A DNA stretch of 64,000 nucleotides. Origin: Planctomycetota bacterium. Its GTDB lineage: Bacteria; Planctomycetota; UBA8742; UBA2392. Positions 26,525 through 35,306 of the stretch are shown piece after piece. The notes beneath the pieces are model-generated. The model had not been told where the DNA came from. It was given only the letters and a program-made list of their open reading frames with translations, and did no database searches. Position 1 is the first letter of the stretch. Every line of letters starts with the position of its first letter. The translations under genes were made by a program, and so were the position numbers. Location of the stretch: assembly GCA_016712285.1 (NCBI GenBank), contig JADJRK010000001.1:1922001-1986000 (forward strand). The letters run 5' to 3'.

Positions 26525-28366
26525 TCAGCCGATCATGATGTTCTCTTCCGGGTACTCAAACCTTCTCTGCGCCTTGCGGCCGATCGCCAGCACCAGCGTC
26601 AGCGGCCCGATTCGCCCGATGTACATGCATGCGATGATGATGATCCGCCCGGCGGGGGTCAACTCGCTGCTCACGCCGCTGCTGAGTCCCACGGTGCAGA
26701 ATGCGCTGGCGGCCTCGAACAGCACGTGCTCGAACCCGTAGTGCTCGCCGGCCATGTGTTCGGCTTCGGTCACGCACAGGGCAAGCGTCGCGGTGCAGAT
26801 GAATACCATGGCCAGCACCAGCATGACCAGCGACTTGCGGATCAGCGACTCCGGGATGCGGCGGCGGAATGCCTCTGTGGGCCGTCCGCTGAACGTGGCT
26901 GCCACCGACAGGATCATCACGAAGAACGTCGTGGTCTTGATGCCGCCGGCCACGCTGCCGGGGCTGCCGCCGACGATCATCAGCAATATCGTCCAGAACT
27001 GCGTGGCGGTGCTGGTTGAAGGTGTATCAACGCTGTTGAAGCCGGCCGTTCGCGCCGCCATCGACTGGAACAGCGCAGCCGCCAGCTTGTCGTCCCAATC
27101 CAGGCTCTTGAGCGTGTAGTTCCACTCAAACACCAGCATGCCGACCGTGCCAACTGCCAGCAGGATGACCGTCATGTACAGGATGATCTTCGACTGCAGG
27201 CTCAGGCGCGGGATCGGCTGGCCTTTGACTTTGCGCTTGATGAACGTGACGCGGCGCGCCCACGGGTGGGCCCAGAACCGGAACGTCGTGACTTCCATGA
27301 TGGCCGTGAAGCCCAGGCCGCCCATGATCACCAGCCACGAAAGGCTCAAGACAACGGGCCAGTGCCCGACGTAGCGGACCATGCTGTCGGAGTACAGGGA
27401 AAACCCGGCGTTGCAGAACGCGCTGATACTGTGAAACATCGAATAGTAGAGTTGCTCACCCACCGGCAACGCATTGCCCGCGGCATCCACCCAGTGGCCA
27501 TAAAGCAGAAAGACCCCAAGGCCTTCGCAGACCATTGTGGTGCCCAGAATCCAGACCGTGACGCGCCCGACGCGCCCGATCAGGTCAAGGTTCATCACCT
27601 CGCCTACGGCGGCTGCACCCTTGACGCCCATGCCGCGCCCGAACGCCAGCCCGAAAAAGGCCGCGAACGTCATGATGCCCAAGCCACCCATCTGCACCAG
27701 CGTGATGATCACCAGCTGGCCAAAGCGCGTCCAAACCGTGCCGGTATCCACGACGGTCAAGCCCGTCACGCACGTGGCCGACGTGGCGGTGAACAGCGCG
27801 TCCAGAAACGAGACTTCCTGTCCCGGTGCATGTGCCCCCGGCAGCATCAGCAAGCCGGAACCGACGAGTATCAAGCCTGCAAAGCTGCCAAGAAACACGT
27901 GCAGAGGGCTTTGCACCAGTCGCGTAACGAAGCTGAGCAGCCGCAACAAGCGCACCATGACAAACGACAGCAAACCGGCCTGGGTCAGGTAGGCAAATGC
28001 TGTGAACGTCGTGGACTCGTCGAGGTACGCAGCACCCCAGGGCGAAATCACAAACAGCACGAGGCCCATCAACGCGCCGACGAGCAAGGCCAGAGTGTCG
28101 CCCGGGGCCTGTCGCCAACCCTCTTTCAGGTTGCGCGCCAGCACGAAGACGCCGACCGTCTCACCGATCAGCACGATGAGGCACAGAGCCTGGAACAGCG
28201 CAATGAACGACTCCCAGCGCTGGGGAAAAACCTCGCCGTGGAACAACAGAAAGCTCGCCAGCGCCAGCAGCGCCGTCGGGGCGTTGACCCAGAAGCAGCG
28301 CGCACGCCACTTCTCGACGCGGTCGTCGGTCAAAATGCGATGGATCAGCCTGGTGTCGCCCAACAC
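26525..28366 (-). CDS. TrkH/KtrB-family K+ transporter with extra N-terminal membrane helices
   Basis: 613 residues, GTG start. Core TrkH/KtrB fold with four pore loops: SATCVTGLTVV, SISAFCNAGFSL, RTAGFNSVD and SAFCTVGLSSG, each keeping the selectivity-filter Gly. The N-terminal ~160 residues add about four membrane helices (LLALASFLLFHG, LCLIVLIGETVGVFVL, LALLVGALMGLVLFVI, LLSFVMVRLLRLL) before the pore unit; this voltage-sensor-like extension is known in some bacterial TrkH-like proteins. It is the second gene after the riboswitch, starting 12 bases after the first TrkH gene stops. Confidence 0.88.
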   Translation of the reverse strand: MLGDTRLIHRILTDDRVEKWRARCFWVNAPTALLALASFLLFHGEVFPQRWESFIALFQALCLIVLIGETVGVFVLARNLKEGWRQAPGDTLALLVGALMGLVLFVISPWGAAYLDESTTFTAFAYLTQAGLLSFVMVRLLRLLSFVTRLVQSPLHVFLGSFAGLILVGSGLLMLPGAHAPGQEVSFLDALFTATSATCVTGLTVVDTGTVWTRFGQLVIITLVQMGGLGIMTFAAFFGLAFGRGMGVKGAAAVGEVMNLDLIGRVGRVTVWILGTTMVCEGLGVFLLYGHWVDAAGNALPVGEQLYYSMFHSISAFCNAGFSLYSDSMVRYVGHWPVVLSLSWLVIMGGLGFTAIMEVTTFRFWAHPWARRVTFIKRKVKGQPIPRLSLQSKIILYMTVILLAVGTVGMLVFEWNYTLKSLDWDDKLAAALFQSMAARTAGFNSVDTPSTSTATQFWTILLMIVGGSPGSVAGGIKTTTFFVMILSVAATFSGRPTEAFRRRIPESLIRKSLVMLVLAMVFICTATLALCVTEAEHMAGEHYGFEHVLFEAASAFCTVGLSSGVSSELTPAGRIIIIACMYIGRIGPLTLVLAIGRKAQRRFEYPEENIMIG

Positions 28367-28378
28367 ATCTCCCGTCGT

Positions 28379-29719
28379 CTACGCCAGGTCAGCTTGTGCT
28401 TGCGCGAGTTGTAGCGTTTCGCGCCGTGCCACGAAAGCGTAACCGGCCGTCAAGGGACCGATCCTGCCCATGAACATCAGGCCAATCACGACCAGCTTCG
28501 AGCCCGTGGTCAAGTTGCCCGTGTCCCCCATGCTGAGGCCCACCGTCCCCAGCGCGGATGCACATTCAAAGAACAGCCCCAGCGTGATGTCTCCTTGCGT
28601 CAGGCCGACACAGAATATGCCCAGCAACAGTGTCGCCACATACAGCGACATGCTGGACACAGCAACGTGCAGCCTTTCCGTGGGGATCTCGCTGCCCCAG
28701 AGTGTGGGCACGCGCTGGCCGCGAAGCGTGCTTACGCACATGGCAAACAACGCAGTCACGGTCGTCGTCTTCACACCGCCACCCGTGCCGCTGGGAGATG
28801 CGCCAACCACCATCAACAGCGTAATCAGGAACAGTGTGGACGCACCAAGCTGCGATATCGGCACTGTGTTGAACCCGGCCGTGGTTCCGGCCGTCATGAC
28901 CTGAAAGGCCGCGGCAAGCCAGCGCTCGCTTGGCGGAAGGTACGCAATGTGCGGATCAATCGCCGTGAACACCGGCGTCAGTACGATCAACAGCGCAGCC
29001 GTAATCAGCAGGATCAGCCGACTGGTGATCGTCATGCGATAACCCTTGCGCGTGACGCGGCGCCACGCGTCAACCAGCACGATGAAACCCAGGCCACCGC
29101 AGTAGCACAGCACGGCAATCGTGACATTCACCGCCACGTTGCCGCGGTAGGCCTCAAGGCTGTCGTTATTCAGGCTGAACCCGGCTGTGCAGAATGCAGA
29201 GACGCTATGGAACACCGCATGCCACCAGGCGTCACTGACGCCGGCTGCGCGAAACTCGACGTACAGGATCGCGGCGCCGAGTGTTTCAATGACCAGCGAG
29301 AACACGATTACCTGCTTCAGGAACACGGCGATCTGGAATTCCTTGGGCAGCGTGAACTGCGCAGCCATCAGCTTCTCGCGGCCGGGCGGAAGCTTGGACT
29401 TTCGCGCGAGAAGCACAAATGAACTGAGCGTCATGTAGCCCAACGCGCCAACCTGGAACAATAGCAGGATCGTCAACTGCCCGAAAAACGTGTATCCGTC
29501 GCCGGTGCTGACGGTGGCCAAGCCGGTGGTGGAAACTGCCGACGTGACCGTGAACAGGTTGTCAACCAGCGAGACGTCGCCGGTGTGCGCGAACGGCAGG
29601 CTTAGCGCGGCGACTCCTAGAACGATGTAAGACAGAAAGCCAAGTGCGGTAATGTTCTGCGGCTTCATTTGGCGAAACATCGCCCGAACGCGCACCCATA
29701 GCCGATGCCACGATCGCAT
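28379..29719 (-). CDS. ktrB: TrkH/KtrB-family K+ transporter
   Basis: 446 residues from ATG 29719, with a strong AGAGGAG 7 bases upstream. This is the compact KtrB plan: four pore loops SAVSTTGLATV, SVSAFCTAGFSL, AGTTAGFNTV and SALGTVGLSMG, each with the filter Gly. It is the first gene of the leftward operon and lies directly under the c-di-AMP riboswitch. Having two TrkH-type channels and one visible KtrA suggests either shared regulation or different substrates (K+ versus Na+/K+). Confidence 0.9.
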   Translation of the reverse strand: MRSWHRLWVRVRAMFRQMKPQNITALGFLSYIVLGVAALSLPFAHTGDVSLVDNLFTVTSAVSTTGLATVSTGDGYTFFGQLTILLLFQVGALGYMTLSSFVLLARKSKLPPGREKLMAAQFTLPKEFQIAVFLKQVIVFSLVIETLGAAILYVEFRAAGVSDAWWHAVFHSVSAFCTAGFSLNNDSLEAYRGNVAVNVTIAVLCYCGGLGFIVLVDAWRRVTRKGYRMTITSRLILLITAALLIVLTPVFTAIDPHIAYLPPSERWLAAAFQVMTAGTTAGFNTVPISQLGASTLFLITLLMVVGASPSGTGGGVKTTTVTALFAMCVSTLRGQRVPTLWGSEIPTERLHVAVSSMSLYVATLLLGIFCVGLTQGDITLGLFFECASALGTVGLSMGDTGNLTTGSKLVVIGLMFMGRIGPLTAGYAFVARRETLQLAQAQADLA

Positions 29720-29762
29720 GACTCTGCTCCTCTACGGCAGCGCTTGAGCACCACCGCAACCC

Positions 29763-29785
29763 GGGCGCGCGCGAGGACGGCGCCC
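29763..29785 (-). promoter_or_regulatory. GC-rich hairpin between riboswitch and ktrB start (possible expression platform)
   Basis: GGGCGC ... GCGCCC forms a stem with an 11-base loop, about 45 bases before the ktrB start codon. No T-run follows, so it is not a standard intrinsic terminator. A 7-base stretch just 3' of the aptamer (29787-29793) is complementary to one just 5' of it (29968-29974), so pairing could switch with aptamer folding. Confidence 0.4.
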
Positions 29786-29804
29786 GCTGATTGAATGAGG
29801 GTGA

Positions 29805-29980
29805 ACCTTTGCAGGGTCATCCTCTCCAACGCCTGCGAGGTTAGCTGACGGGCTCGGGCCGAAGAAGTTAGCCCTACGCTTGCCTGCTCCTTGAGCAGGT
29901 GCCGCGATTAGCCCCGGAAGACCTGGGTCCCCCGCTTTCGCCCCACGCGGGGCGAAACTCGGCGATGCAATCAGGTTAAC
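29805..29980 (-). ncRNA. c-di-AMP riboswitch (ydaO/yuaA class)
   Basis: Read on the minus strand, the leader contains the conserved blocks of the ydaO/yuaA aptamer in order: ATCGCCGAGTTTCGCC, GGCGAAAGCGGGGGACCCA, GGGGCTAATC, GTAGGG, CCCGAGCCCGTCAGCTAACC and TCGCAGGCGTTGGAGAGGA. This class binds c-di-AMP and usually turns off downstream genes when the ligand is high; ktrAB in Bacillus subtilis is the classic target. Here it precedes ktrB, a second trkH, ktrA and DUF2277. Its 3' end is about 100 bases from the ktrB start. Coordinates are approximate to about 10 bases. Confidence 0.9.
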
Positions 29981-30086
29981 GCAACGGACTTGACGTGTCA
30001 AATCGACGCAAAGGGCGGCGCAGTGGCAGGTTACGCAATTGTGCTGCGGGCGGTCAATGTGGCGGGTGGACTGGCAGCTTCCGAGA

Positions 30087-30170
30087 TGGGGTGTTGGGTT
30101 TGGGGTTTGGGGAACAGGCTGCGTCAGCCGATTGCTTTCCCTGAACCCTAAACCCGAAACCCCCAGCCCG
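30087..30170. repeat. Hairpin with telomere-like GGGTTTG words
   Basis: The left arm repeats GGGTTTG at a 7-base period; the right arm, from about 30140, carries CCCTAAACCCGAAACCCCC and pairs imperfectly with it. About 25 bases separate the arms. It lies in the gene-free stretch between the riboswitch and the pgi stop (leftward), so it may end transcription of neither neighbour. Nothing else is recognisable between 29981 and 30186. Confidence 0.7.
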
Positions 30171-30186
30171 AATCTCTGTTCGTGCC

Positions 30187-31470
30187 TCAGCCGCCGAGCA
30201 TCTGGCGACTGATCCGCTTGCCCAACTCTACCGACGGCTGATCGTAGGCGTTCACGCCCAGCACCTTAGCTGCGTAGGTGGTGGCGGCCATCAGGCCCAT
30301 GATCAACTCGCCGACCGTTCCTGCGTCAAGGCGCGGCAGCACCAGCGTGGCGTTGGGCCGCCCGCGCTCCGTCGCTGCCTGGGCCGTGCCGGCTTGCTGG
30401 GCGTTGATCACCTGGCCCAGCGTGCGACCCTCGACGAATCGGCAACCGAACAGGTCCCACTCGAACTCGCCAATCGCCACGTCCGGCTCATGCTTCTCGA
30501 TACGCACGAACACCAGCAGCTTGTCGTTCGGGCCTTCCATGAACAGCTGCACCTGCGCGTGCTGGTCGGTCGCGCCGGCGGCCCGGATCGCCGTCTGGCC
30601 CTTGCCGTCCTTGCCAAGGCTCTCGTCCCACAATTGCACGAACCAGTCGGACAGATACTCAAGCCGAGAACTATACGGCATGAACACAATGCCCGACTTG
30701 CCGCGTTTGAGGCACAGGTCTGCCGCCAGCACGCCAAGCCGCGCGGGCCACAGTTTTGTAACCTCACCTTCCGCGCACACGCCGGCCATGCGGTCGGCGC
30801 CTTGCAACAGCGACACCACGTCCAGGTTCAGCAACGCCGCGGGCAAGGTGCCAGCCGGCGTAAGCACTGAAAAGCGCCCCCCGATGGCCGAGTTGATCTC
30901 GGCGCCATCCAGACCGTGACGCTGCGTGAACTCACGCAGCGGGCCGAGGCTCGGGTCGGTCACGGTCAACACGTGGTTGGCAAGGTCCAGCCCCGCCTGC
31001 TGCAGCAACCTCGTGAAGTGGCCCAGGGCAAGCACGGTCTCGAGCGTGCCGCCGGACTTGCTGACGGCCACGAACAGCGTGTGTTTCAGCTCAATGCGCG
31101 CCCGCACGCGTGCCAGCAGCGCGGGGTCAGTGTTATCCACCACGTGCAGCTCTGGCATTGACGTGTCAAGATACCCCAGCGCCTGCGCCAGCATCTTCAG
31201 GCCCAGCGCGCTACCCCCGATGCCCAGCAGCACAAGGTGCCCGAAGCGACCCATGCGCGGCTGCGCGATGCGCAGCACCGATTCAAGTTCACTGGCGGCA
31301 GCCGCCGACGACAGGTAGTAGTGCGCCCACCAGCAGCGTTCTTCTTCAACCTCGGCGCGCAGGTCAGCGACGCGTGCGTCCAGGGCCGCCAGTTCCGCCG
31401 CTGTAACTCCGTGCTCGCCCACCTTTTCAGCGGTCAGGTTGGTGATGTCCAGCCGGATTGAGTCACCCAT
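30187..31470 (-). CDS. pgi: Glucose-6-phosphate isomerase
   Basis: 427 residues, the short bacterial form. The sugar-isomerase folds carry GIGGSALG and SKSGGTLET (phosphate loops), and both PGI signatures are present: AIGGRFSVLTPAG and the C-terminal NAYDQPSVELGK with the active-site lysine. It interconverts glucose-6-phosphate and fructose-6-phosphate. It lies 23 bases downstream of gpmI on the same strand, so the two glycolytic genes probably form an operon. Confidence 0.95.
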   Translation of the reverse strand: MGDSIRLDITNLTAEKVGEHGVTAAELAALDARVADLRAEVEEERCWWAHYYLSSAAAASELESVLRIAQPRMGRFGHLVLLGIGGSALGLKMLAQALGYLDTSMPELHVVDNTDPALLARVRARIELKHTLFVAVSKSGGTLETVLALGHFTRLLQQAGLDLANHVLTVTDPSLGPLREFTQRHGLDGAEINSAIGGRFSVLTPAGTLPAALLNLDVVSLLQGADRMAGVCAEGEVTKLWPARLGVLAADLCLKRGKSGIVFMPYSSRLEYLSDWFVQLWDESLGKDGKGQTAIRAAGATDQHAQVQLFMEGPNDKLLVFVRIEKHEPDVAIGEFEWDLFGCRFVEGRTLGQVINAQQAGTAQAATERGRPNATLVLPRLDAGTVGELIMGLMAATTYAAKVLGVNAYDQPSVELGKRISRQMLGG

Positions 31471-31493
31471 GGGCGTACATTTCTCCGGGCCAG

Positions 31494-33098
31494 TCAGCGC
31501 AGCAACGACCGGCCTGTCATTTCTTCCGGTGGCTTGATTCCCATCAGCTCAAGCACCGTGGGCGCCACGTCGGACAGCCGCCCGCCATCGGCCAGTTGCC
31601 GGGCCGGGTGCTTGCCGCACAATACCAGCGGTACACGGTTATGGCTGTGCTGGGTGCTGGCCGCCATGCCGTCTGCGCGGGCGGCAACCGGCGATGCGTA
31701 CGCCGTGCCCTTTTCCTGGTTGCGAGGGTCGTTGGCGGCGTCGGCACTGAGCAACATCTCTTCGGCGTTGCCGTGGTCAGCCGTCACCAGCACGGCGTAG
31801 CCCGCCTTCTTCGCAGCCGCCACCACCTCGTGCAGCGCCTTGTCGGTGGCCCGGATGCCCTTAACCGCGGCCTCAAAGATGCCGGTGTGGCCGATCATGT
31901 CCGGGTTCGCGAAGTTGACCAGCACGAAGGGGTACTTGCCGCTGGCCAGCGCCGCGCACACGTTGCGCGACACTTCGGGCGCGCTCATTTCCGGTTGCAG
32001 GTCATACGTTGCGACCTTGGGCGAGGGCACCAGCGCGCGGTCTTCGCGGGGGTTCGGCTGCTCGGCGCCGCCGTTGAAAAAGTAGGTTACGTGGGCGTAC
32101 TTCTCGGTCTCGGCGCAGCGAAACTGAGCGTTGCCCTTGCCCGCAAGCCACTCGCCCAGCGTGTGCTTCAGCGATTGCGGCTTGTACATCACGTGGGCCG
32201 GTATGTCCGACGCATAGCTGGTCAGCGTCACCAGCGTGCATTGCGGCTGCTTGCGCCGTGCAAAGCCGTCAAAATCAGGCTTGGTCAGCGCCCAACAGAA
32301 CTGGCGGGCGCGGTCCGCCCGGAAATTGAAAAAGACGACTGCGTCGCCGTCACGCATGTGGCCCAGGGGCTCGCCGTGCGAGACGATGAAGCGGGGCTTG
32401 AGAAACTCGTCGGTGACGCCGGCGTCGTACTGGTCTCGAACCGCCTGCAGGGCATCGGTGGCGGTTTCGGCTTCGCCCAGCGTGTACATGTCCCATGCAA
32501 GCTGCGTGCGTTCCCAGCGCTTGTCGCGGTCCATGGCGTAGTAGCGACCGCAGACTGAGGCGATGCGGCCCATGCCCGTGGCAGCAATCTTTGCCTCAAG
32601 GCGCTCGACGTGGCCCAGGCCGCTGGTCGGCGGCGTGTCGCGGCCGTCGGTGATGGCGTGAAAGAATACGCGGTCACCATCGAAGTCGGCGCCTTTCAGC
32701 CAGTCCAGCAGCGCGAAGTAGTGCCGGTCAACGCTGTGCACGCCGCCGTCGCTGACCAGCCCGATCAGGTGGATCGCACCGGTAGTACCCACCGCGTCCA
32801 GTGCGTGCTTGAGTGCGGGGTTGGCGGCGAACTTGCCCTCGCGAATGTCTTTGTCGATGCGCGTGATGTCCTGCCACACGATGCGCCCGGCGCCCAGGTT
32901 CAAATGGCCGACCTCAGAGTTGCCGAACTGTTCTGCGGGCAAGCCGACTTCTTCGCCGCAGGCGGCAATCGTGGTGTGCGGGTGGTTCTGCCACAGCGCG
33001 TTGAAACACTCCGGGTTGGCTGCAGCCACGGCGTTGCCGGGCCCGGGCGGGGCAACGCCCCAGCCGTCGAGGATGACAAGCAGAACCGGCGAAGTCAT
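31494..33098 (-). CDS. gpmI: 2,3-bisphosphoglycerate-independent phosphoglycerate mutase
   Basis: 534 residues, typical length ~510-550. Family landmarks: N-terminal VILDGWG (metal Asp), GNSEVGHLNLGAGR with the phosphorylated Ser, AITDGRDTPP, FRADRARQ and the late metal motif VTADHGNAEEM. The enzyme interconverts 3- and 2-phosphoglycerate using two Mn(II) ions. It is the first gene of the gpmI-pgi pair. It diverges from tRNA-Ala, with about 95 bases between them. Confidence 0.96.
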   Translation of the reverse strand: MTSPVLLVILDGWGVAPPGPGNAVAAANPECFNALWQNHPHTTIAACGEEVGLPAEQFGNSEVGHLNLGAGRIVWQDITRIDKDIREGKFAANPALKHALDAVGTTGAIHLIGLVSDGGVHSVDRHYFALLDWLKGADFDGDRVFFHAITDGRDTPPTSGLGHVERLEAKIAATGMGRIASVCGRYYAMDRDKRWERTQLAWDMYTLGEAETATDALQAVRDQYDAGVTDEFLKPRFIVSHGEPLGHMRDGDAVVFFNFRADRARQFCWALTKPDFDGFARRKQPQCTLVTLTSYASDIPAHVMYKPQSLKHTLGEWLAGKGNAQFRCAETEKYAHVTYFFNGGAEQPNPREDRALVPSPKVATYDLQPEMSAPEVSRNVCAALASGKYPFVLVNFANPDMIGHTGIFEAAVKGIRATDKALHEVVAAAKKAGYAVLVTADHGNAEEMLLSADAANDPRNQEKGTAYASPVAARADGMAASTQHSHNRVPLVLCGKHPARQLADGGRLSDVAPTVLELMGIKPPEEMTGRSLLR

Positions 33099-33193
33099 GG
33101 GCGCAGGATAGCAGCAACCGCCCGCCGTTTCAGTCTGTGGAATGCCGGGGGTTGCGTGACTTTTGCGCGGCCATTACCATTCCGCGCTCATTC

Positions 33194-33269
<76 letters not shown>

Positions 33270-33275
33270 GACTCC

Positions 33276-33305
33276 GCGCGCCCCGAACTTGCGTTCGGGG
33301 CGCGC
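33276..33305 (+). terminator. Hairpin after tRNA-Ala
   Basis: A perfect 13-bp GC-rich stem (GCGCGCCCCGAAC / GTTCGGGGCGCGC) with a 4-base loop starts 7 bases after the tRNA CCA end. No T-run follows, so it may act as a processing or pause hairpin rather than an efficient intrinsic terminator. Confidence 0.6.
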
Positions 33306-33370
33306 TACGTCTGGCAAGCCAGACTTCGCTTACATCGAATTCGCAATTACACTGGCGCGCGGAGGCTGGT

Positions 33371-33398
33371 GTCCGACGTAGCCTTGGCGGAGTCGGAC
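33371..33398. repeat. Dispersed TCCGAC hairpin, copy 1
   Basis: GTCCGAC and GTCGGAC flank a 14-base centre (GTAGCCTTGGCGGA). The same 26-base sequence, with one difference, occurs inverted at 62958-62983. It lies between the tRNA hairpin and the GIY-YIG gene. Confidence 0.7.
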
Positions 33399-33424
33399 TC
33401 GTGCGAGCAAACGAGGCGAACACG

Positions 33425-33685
33425 ATGAAGCTGTACTATGTATATGTGCTACGAAGCCAACTTCACCCGAAGCAGATCTACATCGGCTACACGGAAGACC
33501 TGCAAGGACGAATCAACCAACACAATGCGGGGCAGTCTTTGCATACTTCCAAATTCGCACCGTGGGACTGTATGGTTGCGCTGCGCTTTCCAACCAAGGG
33601 AATCGCTGTGACGTTCGAGCGCTACCTCAAGACAGGATCAGGGCGAGCTTTCCTCAAGCGGCACTTCCTGCCATCAGACAATTGA
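33425..33685 (+). CDS. GIY-YIG nuclease domain protein (YhbQ/UPF0213 type)
   Basis: 86 residues from ATG 33425, with GAGG about 9 bases upstream. The GIY-YIG core is YYVYVLRS ... QIYIGYTEDLQGRINQHNAG, with the catalytic Tyr pair, Arg (GRINQH) and late Glu (TFERYLKTGSGRAF). This single-domain family includes YhbQ, reported to act on damaged or structured DNA; the physiological role is unclear. It overlaps the following leftward phosphatase-superfamily gene by 12 bases at their 3' ends. Confidence 0.88.
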   Translation: MKLYYVYVLRSQLHPKQIYIGYTEDLQGRINQHNAGQSLHTSKFAPWDCMVALRFPTKGIAVTFERYLKTGSGRAFLKRHFLPSDN

Positions 33686-35083
33686 CAACGCGGCGCCCTG
33701 CATGTCGGTGGGCACTTCGGTGCCGAAATACTTGAGCACTGTGGGCGCAAAGTCCATCAGGCTGAACGGGGGCAGTTCGCCCTTGGCTGGCACTCCGCCG
33801 CCGGCCATGGCGAAGCAGCCGTGCCAGTTGTGGTTGGCGTCGTCGGGGCCGGTGTCGTTCTCGAACACGTGCAGCGGCGCGTTCTCTTCTGTCGGGATGC
33901 TGCCGATGCTGCGCCAGCCCAAATCGCCGAAGATCACGATCAGGTCCGGCGGGATGTTCTTCACGACCTTGTAGGTTTCTTGCGCTGTGTAGACGTGCGT
34001 GGTCAGCGGCCGCCCCTGGTCGTCGGGGATCGCCTTCAGCTTCACAGTCAGCTCCGCCAGCAGCGCCGGCACATCCTTGGGGTCCACGGCACCCTCAGGT
34101 TCGCGGCCCTTGATGTTCAGCATGATGCGCGAGTAGTAGCCGCCCTCGGCCCAGACTTTCGTGCGCGACCAGTCGATCTGCCCGGCTTTGATCAGCTTGC
34201 TCATGCCGACCAGTTCTTTGGGGCGCTCTTTCAGCGTGAGGTAGCCTTCACGGATCAGCCACTCGTTGATGCGAATGCCACCATCCATGCCGCGCGCGCC
34301 GTGGTCGCTTACGACGGCGATTGCCGTGTCGGGGTCGTTATCGTAGGGCGCGATCAGCTCGCCCATCAGCTTGTCGCACAGCGCGTAGTAGTCGCGCATG
34401 GCGTTGTTCAGCAGATGATTTGGAACGTAGTGCCGGTGCGTTTCGTCGGTGTAGCGCCACAGCACGTGCACAATCCGGTCCGTGCCCATCTCCACCATCA
34501 TGAAGAAGTCCCACGGCTTGTTCGCCAGCAAATGGCCCGCGAGCTTGAAGCGGCGCTCAGCCATGGTGATCAGCGTGTCGAGGATTTCCTGTTTGTTCTC
34601 GCTGCGAAAATCCTCGGCATCAGGAATGTAGTCGCACACGCTCATCACTTCCTGCTTGAGCGTGGCGGGGTACGTCCAGGTGCCCTCCATGTCGGGCAGC
34701 GGAAAGCCGCTGACCATCACGCCGTTGAGCGGCTTGGGCGGGTACGTTTGGGGCACGCCCAGGATGATGTTTTTGAGGCCGGCTTTGCTCAGCACGTCCC
34801 AGACGCGGGGTTCGCGGACCATCTTGCCATCGGCGAATACGAAGGCGTCGTACGAGTAGTCTTTGCGATTGCGAAAGCCGTACATGCCCAGTGTGCCGGG
34901 GTCTTTGCCCGTGACCATGCACTGCCATGCCGGGATGGTAATCGGCGGTATCGTGCTGCGCATACGCGCCCACACGCCCTTTTCGCGCAGGCGCGTAAGG
35001 TTGGGCATACGGTCAGCCCAGCGCTCAAAGGCAAGCGAGGGTTCAAGACAGTCGAGGCCGACAACAAGCAGACGTTTGGGCAT
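33674..35083 (-). CDS. Alkaline-phosphatase-superfamily phosphodiesterase/phosphomutase-like protein
   Basis: 469 residues. Type I phosphodiesterase/nucleotide pyrophosphatase fold: N-terminal GLDCLEPSL (metal Asp), ITIPAWQCMVTG around the nucleophile position (Thr, in STIPPITIPAW), MYGFRNR, VSDHGARGMDGG (Asp/His metal ligands) and the late HNWHGCFAMAGGG with a metal His. This matches AP-superfamily proteins often named nucleotide pyrophosphatase or phosphomutase-like. There is no signal peptide, so it is probably cytoplasmic. The substrate cannot be read. It lies downstream of the sulfatase-like gene, both leftward, separated by a 223-base gap with a hairpin repeat. Confidence 0.8.
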   Translation of the reverse strand: MPKRLLVVGLDCLEPSLAFERWADRMPNLTRLREKGVWARMRSTIPPITIPAWQCMVTGKDPGTLGMYGFRNRKDYSYDAFVFADGKMVREPRVWDVLSKAGLKNIILGVPQTYPPKPLNGVMVSGFPLPDMEGTWTYPATLKQEVMSVCDYIPDAEDFRSENKQEILDTLITMAERRFKLAGHLLANKPWDFFMMVEMGTDRIVHVLWRYTDETHRHYVPNHLLNNAMRDYYALCDKLMGELIAPYDNDPDTAIAVVSDHGARGMDGGIRINEWLIREGYLTLKERPKELVGMSKLIKAGQIDWSRTKVWAEGGYYSRIMLNIKGREPEGAVDPKDVPALLAELTVKLKAIPDDQGRPLTTHVYTAQETYKVVKNIPPDLIVIFGDLGWRSIGSIPTEENAPLHVFENDTGPDDANHNWHGCFAMAGGGVPAKGELPPFSLMDFAPTVLKYFGTEVPTDMQGAALSIV

Positions 35084-35186
35084 GGCGTGATACTTGCTTC
35101 TGATATGCGAAAGGCAAGTAGCTGGGGCAGGAGAGCAGTTTCACTTGGGAGGGCTACAGAGTACGTGTGCTCGGTTCAATGCAATC

Positions 35187-35252
35187 TGCCGCCAAGAGGC
35201 CAAGAATGCCAAGCCGGTGCCTCTCTTGGCGGTACTTGGCGCCTTGGCGGCA
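35187..35252. repeat. Hairpin made of GCCAAG words
   Basis: The left arm (35187-35213) reads TGCCGCCAAGAG, then GCCAAG words at 8-9-base spacing; the right arm (35225-35252) carries CTTGGCG words ending GCCTTGGCGGCA. The arms pair imperfectly around an 11-base loop. It fills most of the gap between the two phosphatase-superfamily genes; nothing else is seen there. Confidence 0.75.
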
Positions 35253-35306
35253 GGGCAGTACTGCGTTCACACTGGGGCAACCGCGGGCAAAGACACGCTT
35301 GCCAAC

